Shown: positions 7,734 to 17,163 of the stretch, in pieces
Numbering within the stretch: the first letter of the stretch is position 1
Layout of the letters: every line of letters begins with the position of its first letter
From: JAQBQB01 sp963846925
Lineage (GTDB): Bacteria > Gemmatimonadota > Gemmatimonadetes > Gemmatimonadales > Gemmatimonadaceae
Assembly (NCBI GenBank): GCA_963846925.1
Contig: CAWJXW010000016.1
Coordinates: 372,001-436,000 of the forward strand
Reading direction: 5' to 3'
Length of the DNA stretch: 64,000 nucleotides
The notes under the pieces: generated by a model
What the model was told of the DNA's origin: nothing
Databases searched by the model: none
The model's input: the letters and a program-made list of their open reading frames with translations, nothing else
Made by a program: the position numbers and the translations under genes

Positions 7734-10417
7734 TTCGACCCTCTCGCGCCGTGCGACTCTATCGCACCGCGCTTCGGCTGCTCCCGCGCGATTTCCGCGA
7801 GCACTTCGGCGAGGAGATGGCGGCGATGGCGGAGGCCCGGCTTCGCGAGGCGCGCCCGCGCGGGTCGCTCGCGTACACGCGCCAAGTGGTCCGGTTGCTC
7901 ACCGATCTCACGACGAGTATTCCGCGCGAATGGCTCGCGTCGCGCGCTTCGTTCTATGCAAGCGCTTCCGCGCACGTTTCTAATGAACGACCCGAGGACA
8001 CCATGGACATTCTGCTCCAGGATCTCCGCTTCGCCGCGCGCGGCCTGATGCGACGACCGGCCTTTGCCGTCGTCGCGGCGGCGACGATCGCCCTCGGCAT
8101 CGGGGCCAACACGGCCATTTTCTCGGTCGTGAACGCGGTCTTGATCCGTCCGCTCCCGTACGACCACCCCGATCGCCTCACGCTCGTCTGGGGAACGCAG
8201 GGCACGCAGACGAACCAGGGCGTCGTCTACGCGGACTACCTCGACTGGCGCCGGCTGAATCGCACATTCGCGGACCTCGGCGCGTTCCGAGGGCAGAGCG
8301 TGAATCTCACCGGCGGCGACGCGCCCGACCGGCTCGTCGGCGCCTTCGTGGACGCGAGCTTCCTTCGGGCCGTCAACGCCAAGCTGGAGAGCGGCCGGCT
8401 GTTCTCGGAAGCGGAAACCGAAGTGGCGACCAAGAGCGCCAGTCGCGATCGTGTCGCACGAGACGTGGGTCACGCGCTTCGGGTCGGATCCGTCGTTGGT
8501 CGGAAAGCAGCTCACGATCAACGGCACGTCGTTCACCGTCGTCGGCATCACCACGCCGAACATGCCCGTGCCGCTCTTCGCGCCCGGCCCCGACGTGATG
8601 GTTCCGATCGGCTACTACCCGAACGCGCACGGGCTGGATCGCGGCACGCGCGGCATCACGGTCGTCGGGCGGCTGAAGCCGGGCATCACCGTGGCGACGG
8701 CGGATCGCGACCTCAAGGCGATCGAGCGACAGCTCGCGAACGACTACCCCACGACCAACGCGAACACGAGCGCCGACGTCGTGGCGCTCAAGGAATTCGG
8801 CGTCGCGCAGGCCAAGCCGAGGCTTTTCCTGATGCTCGCGGCGGCGCTGGTCGTGTTGCTGATCGCGTGCGCGAACGTCGCCAACCTGCAGCTCGCGCGC
8901 GGCGCGTCGCGCACGCGCGAGATGTCCGTGCGCGCGGCGCTCGGCGCGGGACGCGTGCGCATGGCGCGGCAACTGCTCACCGAAAGCATCGTTCTGTCGG
9001 TCATCGGCGGCGTGATCGGGCTCGCGGTGGCGTTCGGCCTGACGAAGGTGCTCGTCTCGCTCATCGGCTCGCAGCTGCCGATCGACCAACGAACGATCAC
9101 CGTCGACGGCTGGGTCGTGGCGTTCGCGCTGGCGGTGTCGTTCGCCTGCGGAATCCTCTTTGGCGTCGTGCCCGCGTGGAAGGCGTCTCGCACCGACCTC
9201 ACCGGCATGCTGCGCTCGCGCATAGGCGCGGGCCTCGGCCACGTATCGACGCGCAACGCGCTGGTCGTCGTTCAATTGGCGCTTTCACTCTCCCTCCTCG
9301 CCTCGGCCGGCCTCCTCGCGCGCTCGTTGATGGCTCTACAGCACGTCGACCCGGGCTTCGACGGCGATCGTCTGCTGACGGCGCAGTTCAGGCTTCCCGC
9401 AGCGAAGTACGACACGCCGGAGAAGATCTGGACGATGTTCGACCGCACCGTGCACGAGCTGCGCTCGCTTCCGGGCGTAGAAGCCGCGGCACTCGTGCGG
9501 GCGTCGCCCCTGAGCGGCAACGGCGAGACGTATCCGGCAACGATCGAGGGTCGCGGCGAGGTGGCGGCGAGCGAAGCGCCTCAGGTGCAGGTCAACAGCA
9601 TCACGACCGACTATTTCCGCACGATGCGCATCGCCGTGCTTACCGGGCGGGATATCGCCGACGGGGATCGCGCGGGAGCGTTGCCGGTGGTCGTCGTCAA
9701 CAAGACGTTCGCCGACAAGACGTGGCCGGGACAGTCACCGATCGGCAAGCGGATCAAGATCGGCACCGACGACTGGTGGACGATCGTCGGCATCGTCGGC
9801 GACGCGCGGCACTTCACGCTCGACGAGACGCCGTTGCTCCAGGCGTACGTGCCGCACGCGCAACGCCCGCAGATCTTCACGAGCATCGTGCTGCGCACGA
9901 AGGGCGACGATCCGCACTCGGTCGCGACGGCAGTCCGCCAGGCGGTGTGGCGCGTGGACAAGGATCAGCCGGTCTGGCGGTTCCGGTCGATGCGGGAAGA
10001 TCTCGACGCGGTCGTGACGTCGCCGCGCGTCATGATGTGGCTGGTGGGGATTTTCTCGGTGGTCGCTGTGCTGGTCGCGGTCGTGGGGATCTACGGCGTG
10101 CTCAGTTACACGATGAGCCAGCGCATTCAGGAGATCGGCATCCGCATCGCGCTCGGCGCGGATGCTCGTCGCGTGACACGGATGGTCGTGGCGGAAGGAG
10201 CGAGATTGGTCGGCGTCGCGGTGTCGATTGGAGTCGTCGCGGCGCTGGCTGCGACGCGGCTTTTGAGTAGCCAGCTGTTCGGTGTCGCAACCGCACGACG
10301 CCGCTCACTTTCGTCGGGGTGACGGCGCTGCTGGCTTCGGTGGCCCTTCTCGCGTGCTATATCCCTGCTCGAAGGGCGAGTCGGGTCGATGCCATGGAAG
10401 CACTGCGAACTGATTAG
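7730..10417 (+). pseudogene. ADOP-type FtsX/MacB-like ABC transporter permease, two frameshifts
   Basis: A duplicated orphan permease of the MacB/FtsX type, about 895 residues when reconstructed. GTG 7730 overlaps the PadR stop. The N-terminus (RLYRTALRLLPRDFREHFGEEM) is the extension typical of ADOP permeases coupled to PadR. It is followed by DLRFAARGLMRRPAF, the first TM with GIGANTAIFS, a MacB-like periplasmic domain, and three TM helices with GASRTREMSVRAALGAGR; the second half repeats this layout and ends in ARRASRVDAMEALRTD. Frame changes occur near 8435 (+1) and near 10285 (-1); the net length is a multiple of three. Motifs are intact throughout, so both look like sequence errors. No ATPase gene is adjacent. 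Confidence 0.88.
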
Positions 10418-10418
10418 G

Positions 10419-11185
10419 CTAGCGCTTGGCGAGTTGGGGGCGGACGGTGAGGATCAGGGCGCGTTGGCCGTTTTCGCTGGCCGATGTTCCCAGTAGAACC
10501 GTCTGGCCGATGGGAACCGTTACGCCCGTCGTGAGCAGGTTACCGCGCCTCGTCCGGCGACCGACGCGGTCCCGTTGGACTGTGCGGGAACGGCCGGCCG
10601 CTCGAGCGATACGTATAGCATGACACTCGCATCGTTCCCTTCGACACGGACGTCGCGAAGCCCGACGGATCAGACGAAAGCGTCTCGTTGTCCCCCGCGA
10701 TGGTCTGCGTCACCATCGTGATTCTCGCCGGTCGTCGCCACCGCGCGTACCGAGCAGACGATAGCCGGAGAACTTGAGAACGTTCCGCAGCAGCGAGTCG
10801 ATTCCGGCCACGGCCGGATCGCGCGTGTTCGTCTGCTCGGCGGCCACGAGCTGAAAGTTGAGGACCACCGACGCCGGTTCACGGTCGTACTTCTCGAGCA
10901 CGCCCATCATGTCGGTGTAGATCCGCGGCACTTCACGAATCGTGACCGCCATGACGTTGGGCACCTCGAACACCCCCCCACCGGGCGTGACCGAGTACGG
11001 CGAGAGGAGCTTGACCGCTGACGCCCGACGACAGGTGGTGAAGGGTGACCGTCTTCACGATGAAATCGCCCTGACGCAGAGCGGACCCCGGGGCCTTGCG
11101 AGCGGTGTCCGACTGCTGCTGCGCCGTCGCGCGCGTGCTCGCCAGCGTCAGAAGGGTCGCGATTGACAAGTCGAGCGAAGCGCAT
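10419..11185 (-). pseudogene. Exported secretin-like (type II/III secretion C-terminal-like) protein, multiple frameshifts
   Basis: A conserved exported protein follows the anti-sigma gene, with its ATG at 11185 overlapping the anti-sigma stop (TAATG). Reconstructed pieces include a signal peptide (LSIATLLTLASTRATAQQQ), VPNVMAVTIREVPRIY, SLLRNVLKFSGYRLLGT, VTQTIAGDNETLSSD and the C-terminal GVTVPIGQTVLLGTSASENG and ALILTVRPQLAKR. The ending resembles secretin or type II/III secretion C-terminal strands, but assignment is tentative. At least four frame changes are needed, mostly +1. It converges with the permease gene, with one base between the stop codons. Confidence 0.5.
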
Positions 11186-11587
11186 TAGTTGCTCCCTGAG
11201 GAAATCCAGACCAGCGTGGTTTTTGGATCGGCCGTCTTGATCACCGTCGCCTGCTGTCCGACGCCGACTTCGATGGACACGACGCTCGCCGGCCGGTCCG
11301 TGCGCGGCTGTACGGCGACCGTCGGCTGATCGGCGCGCTTCGTCATGACCGTGACCGTCGCGACGACCACGGCCGCAATCGGCAGAGCGGCGAGCATCAG
11401 CGTGCGGCGTCTCGATCGGGCTCGAATCCGCGACGACAGTCGATCGAGATCGCCCGCCAATGCGCGTGGCCAATGACCGGCAGACTTCGCATTCGCCGAC
11501 GTGCGCGGCAAGCTCGGATCCGCCTTCGGCGCGGAACTCGGCCGGCTCGGCGACGAGCATCGCCTCACGTGCTTCGGTGCAGTTCAT
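11185..11587 (-). pseudogene. Zinc-finger anti-sigma factor, single frameshift
   Basis: Membrane anti-sigma factor of about 133 residues. The N-terminal cytoplasmic part carries the H-x3-C-x2-C zinc motif (HVGECEVC) of ZAS-domain anti-sigma proteins. A single TM follows (TLMLAALPIAAVVVATVTVM), then a short periplasmic tail ending VISSGSN-like (DPKTTLVWISSGSN). ATG 11587 overlaps the sigma-factor stop as ATGA, the usual coupling of sigma and anti-sigma. A +1 frame change near 11461 separates the zinc motif from the TM; dropping one base joins CRSLAT to ALAGDLDRL. It probably sequesters the adjacent ECF factor. Confidence 0.75.
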
Positions 11588-12186
11588 TCGGTGTACTCCT
11601 CGAGCAGTCGCTCGTGATGCTCCAGCAGCTTGGCGCGAATGGCGCGTCTCGCCTTGAACAAGTGTCCGCGCACCGTGACCGCTTCCATGCCGAGCTTTTC
11701 AGCGATCTCGGTCGGCGTGAGCCCGCGCAGGTCGGCGAGCTCGAAGATCTGGCGCTGCCGCCGGGGAAGCGCGTCGAAATACTTGACGACGAGCGCGGCG
11801 AGGCGCGCGGCGTCCGGATCAGCCGCTCGGCTCGGTTCCTCGAGCGCGAGCGAATGGTGCTCGTTGGCGAGCGCGGTGCGTCGTTCGGACTTGCGTCGCT
11901 CCGACAGGGCGGCGTTCCGCGTCACGGCGAACAGCCAAGTCGTGAACCGGCTCGCGCCGTCGAAGCGTTTCACCCGGCGGTCGAGGCCGATCAGTACCTG
12001 CTGCGCGACGTCGTCCGCCGTGTCCTCGTCGCCGGTGAATCGGACGGCCCACGTGCGCACGCGCGACTGCACGCGCGCGATGAGCCGCTCGAGGGCGGCG
12101 GGTTTCCCCGACCGGACCTCGTCGACGAGCGACGGCAGGTCGCCGTCGTCGCCCCCGATCACCGATGATTGCGTGAACACGTCCAT
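11584..12186 (-). CDS. ECF-type RNA polymerase sigma factor
   Basis: A 200-residue sigma-70 family ECF factor. Region 2 is visible as AALERLIARVQSRVRTWAVRF through DDVAQQVLIGL and RFTTWLFAVTRNAA; region 4 as LPRRQRQIFELADLRGLTPTEIAEKLGMEAVTVRGHLFKARRAIRAKL. It heads a three-gene operon with the anti-sigma factor and the secretin-like exported protein, so it probably responds to an envelope signal and may autoregulate. The start at 12186 lacks a clear Shine-Dalgarno site; a TGACGTCA palindrome lies just upstream at 12188-12195. Confidence 0.92.
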   Translation of the reverse strand: MDVFTQSSVIGGDDGDLPSLVDEVRSGKPAALERLIARVQSRVRTWAVRFTGDEDTADDVAQQVLIGLDRRVKRFDGASRFTTWLFAVTRNAALSERRKSERRTALANEHHSLALEEPSRAADPDAARLAALVVKYFDALPRRQRQIFELADLRGLTPTEIAEKLGMEAVTVRGHLFKARRAIRAKLLEHHERLLEEYTE

Positions 12187-12201
12187 GTGACGTCACGCGA
12201 G

Positions 12202-12221
12202 GGGCGGGCGTTTACCCGCCC
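12202..12221. other. Perfect 7-bp hairpin between the sigma factor and MFS genes
   Basis: GGGCGGG (12202-12208) and CCCGCCC (12215-12221) flank a six-base loop. The hairpin lies after the MFS stop and before the sigma-factor start, both on the minus strand. It could terminate the MFS transcript, but no U-tract follows. Confidence 0.45.
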
Positions 12222-12229
12222 GACCTGCT

Positions 12230-12268
12230 GGGTTATTCCCTGCGGGTTATTCCCCGCGGGGTTATTCC
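12230..12268 (-). repeat. Short tandem repeat overlapping the MFS stop codon
   Basis: Three copies of GGGTTATTCC occur at 12230, 12244 and 12259. On the minus strand each reads GGAATAACCC, so the last codon and TAA stop of the MFS gene are repeated twice downstream. It looks like a slippage product at the gene end. Confidence 0.75.
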
Positions 12269-13509
12269 ATAGCTACCGGCGCCACTTCTCCGAACGCGAT
12301 GCCGCGTTTTTCCTTCCCCGCCCAGGCCGCGACGGCGCCGAGGATGAACACCGTGGCCGCGGTGAACGCCATGGCGGTCGCGTACGTCATGTGGTCGGCG
12401 AAGATCGCCTCGATGTACGCGACCGTTCCCGCCACCGCCACGCCGCACTGGTACGCGAAGCCGGGCAGGAAGCCGCGCACCGAATCGGGCGCGAGCTCGT
12501 TGATGTGCGCCGGGATCACCCCCCACGCGCCCTGCACCATGAACTGCATCGTGAATCCGCCGACGACGAGTAGCGGAACGGTCTTCGAGAACGCCCAGAG
12601 CGGGATGACGACGACGGCGAGCACGAGCGCGCTCACGATGGCGCGGCGCCGGCCGACGCGGTCGGAGTAGAGGCCGAAGAGAATCCCGCCCGTGATCGCG
12701 CCGGTGTTGGCGATCGCCGTGATCATCGCGATCCGCTGCGGCGTGAAGTTCCAGTCGCGTTTGAGGAACGTCGGATACATGTCCTGCGTGCCGTGCGAGA
12801 CGAAGTTCATCATCATCATCAGCACGAACAGGTACAGAAAGAGCGGCAGGTGCGACGCCAGGCCGCGGCCGTACGCGCCCCAGTCGCGATGCCGTGTCCG
12901 CTCCCAGACCTCGGATTCCTTGACGAACGAGCGCACGTAGAGCGCGAGCAGCGCGGGAATTCCGCCGATGAAGAACATCGGGCGCCAACCCCAACGCGGG
13001 AACACAAAGAAGAAGCACAGGGCGGCGAGCAGGTTGCCAACCGCGTAGCCCTCCTGCAGGAATCCGGAGAGCACGCCTCGCCGGTGCGCCGGCGCCTTTT
13101 CCATCGCGAGCGACGCGCCCACGCCCCATTCGCCGCCCATGCCGATCCCGAAGAGCGCGCGCAGCACGAGGAACGCCGCGTACGAGTGCACGAGCCCCGT
13201 CGCCACCTCGACGACCGAGTAGAACACGAGGTCGATCATCAGCGGGATCTTGCGGCCGTAGCGGTCCGCCATGAGCCCGAAGATGAAGGCGCCGACCGGC
13301 CGGAAAGCGAGGGTGATGGTCAGCGACAGCGCGATCGCCTTGTCGGGACGCCCGAACTCCTTGGCGATCGCCGTCAGCGCGTAGGTGACGAGAAAAAAGT
13401 CGAACGCATCGAGCGTCCAGCCGAGGAAGCTCGCGATCACCGCGGCGCGATGGCCGGTGACCGGCGGCGTATAGGTGGACTGGGTCGCGGACGTGCTCGT
13501 GGCGGGCAT
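12262..13509 (-). CDS. MFS transporter, metabolite:H+ symporter type
   Basis: Major facilitator superfamily protein of about 415 residues with twelve predicted TM helices. Typical motifs are LGWTLDAFDFFLVTYALTAI (helix 1), ADRYGRKIPLM (loop 2-3 signature), GIGMGGEWGVGASLAMEKAP (helix 4-5 region) and SDRVGRRRAI in the second half. The DAFD and GGEWG motifs resemble the aromatic acid/sialic acid:H+ symporter branch (ShiA/NanT/AAHS), so an organic acid is plausible, but the substrate cannot be named. ATG 13509 is preferred; an upstream in-frame GTG at 13590 is possible. It seems monocistronic. Confidence 0.85.
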   Translation of the reverse strand: MPATSTSATQSTYTPPVTGHRAAVIASFLGWTLDAFDFFLVTYALTAIAKEFGRPDKAIALSLTITLAFRPVGAFIFGLMADRYGRKIPLMIDLVFYSVVEVATGLVHSYAAFLVLRALFGIGMGGEWGVGASLAMEKAPAHRRGVLSGFLQEGYAVGNLLAALCFFFVFPRWGWRPMFFIGGIPALLALYVRSFVKESEVWERTRHRDWGAYGRGLASHLPLFLYLFVLMMMMNFVSHGTQDMYPTFLKRDWNFTPQRIAMITAIANTGAITGGILFGLYSDRVGRRRAIVSALVLAVVVIPLWAFSKTVPLLVVGGFTMQFMVQGAWGVIPAHINELAPDSVRGFLPGFAYQCGVAVAGTVAYIEAIFADHMTYATAMAFTAATVFILGAVAAWAGKEKRGIAFGEVAPVAME

Positions 13510-13624
13510 GTCGATGGAAGGAGGTTGCTGCGGACGAGCGGCGTCGACAAAACGCCGCGAGGGCGATGCCCAAGATGTCGCCTGGGGCACCGCCCTCGCT
13601 AGCGCTTGCGCGCCGGGAAATTCG

Positions 13625-14278
13625 CTACTTCGCGCCCTGCTTCACCGTGAAGCTGGCGACGTGCACGCTGAGGTTGTGATTCACGCGCAGTCCAACCTGG
13701 CCGCTCTCGTCGCCGCTCATCCCACTTCGCGGGACGGCGTTCACCTGCGTGTTGTTGACGAAGAAACGCACCGAATCCGCGGCGACCTTGATCGCGACGT
13801 CGTTGGTCGCGTTCGGCGTGTCGCCGAACTTGTGGATCGCCGGGTTCGCGGTCCAATCCACGAGTTTGTGCACGTTCTCGCCGGAACGGTGGGCGACGAA
13901 GAACATGCCGTCCTCCCGCACCTCGAAGTAGAGATAGGTCTGCTTCGCGGCGTCACCGAGGTCGCGACCGCCGGTGAACAGGCCGAACGCCTCGGGGTGC
14001 TGCCCCTTCTCTGCTTGGCGGAAGTTCGCCGAGACCGTGTAGTTGTCCTTCTGCGCGTCCGCGGCTCGCTAGTAGATCCCGGCGCCATCGCCGCCGGTCG
14101 TCACGTGGAAGCCCGGCCCCATCGCCTCGAACTTCGCGTTCTTCGACGCTTCCTTGTCCAGGCGCATCGACCAGCCGGCTGGCAGCGCGGCGGGCTCCTT
14201 CGCCTGCTGCTGCTGCGCCGCGAGCGGTGCGACGGCGGCCAGCGCCAGTACTCCCGTGAGTGCGATCCTGCTTCTCAT
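13625..14278 (-). pseudogene. Exported DUF1080-like (3-keto-disaccharide hydrolase fold) protein with in-frame TAG
   Basis: ATG 14278 follows a GGGGG-type ribosome site and opens a signal peptide (RIALTGVLALAAVAPLAAQQ). The first part (LPAGWSMRLDKEASKNAKFE) and the second part (NYTVSANFRQ, EAFGLFTGGRDLGDA, YLYFEVREDGMFFVAHR, VGLRVNHNLSVHVASF) look like one concanavalin-like beta-sandwich of about 215 residues. A TAG at 14069-14071 interrupts it in the same frame. The flanking bases would read IYYEPADAQ if one G were removed from TAGC and one restored in CCGCGG, so a compensating indel pair explains the stop better than a real nonsense mutation. Function of the family is binding or cleavage of sugars; not specific here. 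Confidence 0.6.
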
Positions 14279-14393
14279 TTTGCCCCCTCGAATGATTTGT
14301 CTTCGTGACCTGCGAATATGACGGACCCCACGGTGCACCGCCATGTCACGCGTCACGACGCGGTCCTTACCAATTCCTATCTCCTCAGCCCGC

Positions 14394-16094
14394 TCAGTAT
14401 CCCGCGGCGTGCCCATCCTTTCTCGGATCCGACGCCGCCGCGTAGCCGTGGGCGAGCTTGATGATCGCCTGACTGCCGCCGAACTGCGACGGCCGCGCGA
14501 TGCTCACCTCGTGGCCCAACGCTTTGAGCTGCGCGATCACGCTGTCCGGGATCGCCGGCTCCACGATGACGCGCGCCGCGTCCATGTGCCGGAATCGCCC
14601 CTGATCCATCGCCTCCTGCAAGTCCATCCCGAACACCAGCAGGTTGATCAGGAACTGCGCGTGCCCCTGCGCCTGCATCGCGCCGCCCATCAGCCCGAAG
14701 CTCATGTACGGCTCGTCGCCGGTGCCGTCGGGCGATGAATTCGGCCCGGGCTTGGTTACGAATCCTGGAATGAGCGTATGGAAAGGCCGCTTGCCGGGCG
14801 CCACGGTGTTCGGAAGATCCGGCTCCATCGTGAACCCGGCGCCGCGATCGTGCAGCGCGAACCCCGTCCCCGGCACGACGACTCCCGACCCGAACTCGTC
14901 GAACAGGCTGTTGATGAACGACACCATGTTGCCGTCCTTGTCGGCAACGGTGAGATAGACCGTCTCGCTCGACGTGCGCCCCGGCCCCGGATCGACGTGC
15001 GTCTGCGCCTTGTGCTCGTCGATGTGGCTGCGTCGTTCGGCGATGAACGGGTCCGAGAGAATCTGGCTCGGCGGAATGGTGAGATGGTCCGCGTCGCCGT
15101 CGTACCGCGCGAGGTCGGCGTACGCGAGCTTCTTCGCTTCGATCAAGTGGTGCAGATACGGCGCGGTGTTCGCGCCCATCGACTTCAAGTCGTACGTGTC
15201 GAGGATCCGCAGCATCTCGAGCACCGCGATCCCCTGGTTGTTCGGCGGCAGCTCCCAGACCCGGTAGCCCTTGAACGTCGTCGAGATCGGCGTCACCCAC
15301 GTCGGCTGATTCTTCTTGAGATCCTCGAGCGTGACGAAGCCGCCGAGTTCCTTGATGCGCGCCACGATCTTCTGTCCCAGCTCGCCGCCGTAGATCGCCG
15401 CGGGGCCTTCCTTGCCGATGAGGCGAAGCGAATTCGCCATGTCAGGGTTGCGGAACCAGTCGCCCGCTTTCGGCGTGTGGCCGCCCGGCATGAACGTCGC
15501 CGTCGCGCCAGGATCGCTCTGCAACCGGCGCGTGGCGCCGGCCCAGTCGCCCGCGATCACCGGCGTGACGACGAATCCGTTCTCGGCGTAGCCGATCGCC
15601 GGCTGCACGGCCTTCGACAGCGTGATCGTTCCGTACTTCTTGAGTAGTGCGTCCCAGCCGGCGACGGCTCCCGGCACCGTGACCGTCTCGACGCCGCTCG
15701 ACGGCATGCGCGCGCGTCCGCGCTTCACCAACTCCTCGCGCGTCATCAGCGATCCGGCCCGGCCGCTCGCGTTGAGCGCGACGAGCTTCTTGTCCTTCGC
15801 GCTCCAGATGAGCGCGAACATGTCGCCGCCCGGCCCGGTCATCATCGGTTCGACGACGGCGAGCACCGCGGCCGCCGTCACCGCGGCGTCGATCGCGTTG
15901 CCGCCGTGCTCGAGGACCTCGACGGCGGCGCTGGTGGCGAGCGGCTGGCTCGTCGCGGCGACGCCGTTCGGCGCGTAGACGGTGGAGCGTCCGGCCATGG
16001 TTAGAGGGCGCTGAGATTGTGCGTTCGCCGGGAGAACGAGAACCGCGGAGGCGCCGAGGACGCAGAGAAACGAACGCGAAGACGAGAGGGACAT
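14394..16094 (-). CDS. ggt: Secreted gamma-glutamyltransferase (second paralogue)
   Basis: An intact 566-residue gamma-glutamyltranspeptidase. ATG 16094 opens a signal peptide (SFLCVLGASAVLVLPANAQ). N-terminal GGNAIDAAVTAAAVL and GPGGDMFALIW motifs match the large subunit. The processing site and catalytic Thr is in SSETVYLTVADKDGN, and the oxyanion/substrate loop in FGLMGGAMQAQGHAQ replaces the GSPGG seen in the first paralogue, as in the YwrD-like branch that acts on varied gamma-glutamyl or acyl substrates. It stands alone between the DUF1080 gene and the XdhC-type operon. The two window paralogues belong to different subfamilies, which suggests different substrates. Confidence 0.9.
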   Translation of the reverse strand: MSLSSSRSFLCVLGASAVLVLPANAQSQRPLTMAGRSTVYAPNGVAATSQPLATSAAVEVLEHGGNAIDAAVTAAAVLAVVEPMMTGPGGDMFALIWSAKDKKLVALNASGRAGSLMTREELVKRGRARMPSSGVETVTVPGAVAGWDALLKKYGTITLSKAVQPAIGYAENGFVVTPVIAGDWAGATRRLQSDPGATATFMPGGHTPKAGDWFRNPDMANSLRLIGKEGPAAIYGGELGQKIVARIKELGGFVTLEDLKKNQPTWVTPISTTFKGYRVWELPPNNQGIAVLEMLRILDTYDLKSMGANTAPYLHHLIEAKKLAYADLARYDGDADHLTIPPSQILSDPFIAERRSHIDEHKAQTHVDPGPGRTSSETVYLTVADKDGNMVSFINSLFDEFGSGVVVPGTGFALHDRGAGFTMEPDLPNTVAPGKRPFHTLIPGFVTKPGPNSSPDGTGDEPYMSFGLMGGAMQAQGHAQFLINLLVFGMDLQEAMDQGRFRHMDAARVIVEPAIPDSVIAQLKALGHEVSIARPSQFGGSQAIIKLAHGYAAASDPRKDGHAAGY

Positions 16095-16213
16095 CGTGAT
16101 TTGGTCTCCGGCTGTCTGACTGAAGAGTCGGGGAGCTGGCACGGGGCACAACGATATCGCGTTACGCCACGAGGAGCGAGGGCTTGGCTGTCCCCTGGCG
16201 GCGGAACCGATGC

Positions 16214-16786
16214 TTACGCGTCGAGCGCCGCGAGATCGTCGGGCGTGTCCACGTCGGGCGGCGCGTCGGCGTCGACGTCCACGAAGGCGACGCGCGTCGC
16301 GTCGCGCTCCATGAGCGATCGCGCCCCGACGTCGCCCGAAATCGCGCCCACCTCGCCGAACACGCTGCACCCGAGCAGAACCGGGTGACCGCGATTCCCG
16401 CGGTAGCGCGTCGAGACGATCGGTCGTCCCGTCTCGCGCCAACGCGCGATCACCTTCCGAACGACGGCGGGGTCGATGCCCGGTTGATCGCCGAGTGCCA
16501 CGACGATCGCCTTCGTTTCCTTCGGCGCCGCTCCGACGCCGAGCTGGAGCGACGTCGACAATCCATCGGCCCACCGCGCATTCTCGACGAGCGTCGCGTC
16601 GATGCCGGCGAGCGCGTCGGTCACCGCCTGTGCTTCCGAGCCCACGACGACGATCAGCCGATCCACGAGCGGCGCCAGTGTGCGCGCCGCGGTCGCCACG
16701 ATCGGAACGCCGTGCGCGCGGGCGAGAAGTTTCTGCGACCCGAATCGCGTTCCGCCGCCGGCAGCCAGCAACAGCCCGACGATCAT
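16214..16786 (-). CDS. MocA-like nucleotidyltransferase (molybdenum cofactor cytidylyltransferase family)
   Basis: A 190-residue GT-A-fold nucleotidyltransferase. The signature LLLAAGGGTRFGSQKLLARAHG binds the CTP or GTP; VVALGDQPGIDP and RGNRGHPVLLG are the conserved metal and cofactor regions. MocA enzymes add CMP to molybdopterin for insertion into Mo-hydroxylases. ATG 16786 overlaps the stop of the Fe-S scaffold gene as ATGA. The XdhC neighbour supports a role in maturing a molybdenum hydroxylase such as a xanthine- or CO-dehydrogenase-like enzyme, whose structural genes are not in this window. CMP versus GMP specificity cannot be told by eye. Confidence 0.8.
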   Translation of the reverse strand: MIVGLLLAAGGGTRFGSQKLLARAHGVPIVATAARTLAPLVDRLIVVVGSEAQAVTDALAGIDATLVENARWADGLSTSLQLGVGAAPKETKAIVVALGDQPGIDPAVVRKVIARWRETGRPIVSTRYRGNRGHPVLLGCSVFGEVGAISGDVGARSLMERDATRVAFVDVDADAPPDVDTPDDLAALDA

Positions 16787-17163
16787 TGCGCGGTTGAGTG
16801 GGGCAGGTTCGCCGCGGCGCGGTGCAGCGTGTCGAGCGGCAACGTTGCGCACTTCCGGCGCGCCGCGGGCGGCTCGCCCTCGAGCGACGCGAACAGCCAC
16901 CGCTCGTCCACGTCCGGCACCGCATCGAGCCGCATCCCGCGCACTCGCTCTGTGAGCAACGACGCCGACGCCACGCAGAGCGCGCACGCGTCGGCGGTGA
17001 ATCGCGCGTCGGCGATCATCCCCTGCTCCGAGCGCAGCTCGATCCGCACGCGATCGCCACAGAGCGGATTCGCTCCTTCGGCCGACGCGTCCGCGCCCGT
17101 GAGCGGCCCGCGATTCCGCGGATGCCGGAAATGCTCGAGGACGACCGCGCGCAGGGCGTTCAC
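16783..17163 (-). CDS. SufU/IscU-like iron-sulfur cluster scaffold protein
   Basis: A 126-residue protein with the three scaffold cysteines: NPLCGDRV (about 35), CALCVASASLL (about 61-64) and RRKCATLPL (about 106). The opening VVLEHFRHPRNRGPL is the classic IscU/SufU start. GTG 17163 overlaps the XdhC stop (GTGA), and its own stop overlaps the MocA start, so three genes are translationally coupled. Mo-hydroxylases need [2Fe-2S] clusters, so a dedicated scaffold inside their maturation operon makes sense. No cysteine desulfurase is nearby. Confidence 0.8.
   Translation of the reverse strand: MNALRAVVLEHFRHPRNRGPLTGADASAEGANPLCGDRVRIELRSEQGMIADARFTADACALCVASASLLTERVRGMRLDAVPDVDERWLFASLEGEPPAARRKCATLPLDTLHRAAANLPHSTAQ

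Noticed and set aside
14069..14071. TAG in the DUF1080 gene as a possible pyrrolysine codon
   Set aside because: No family resemblance to pyrrolysine proteins, and a local indel pair explains it.
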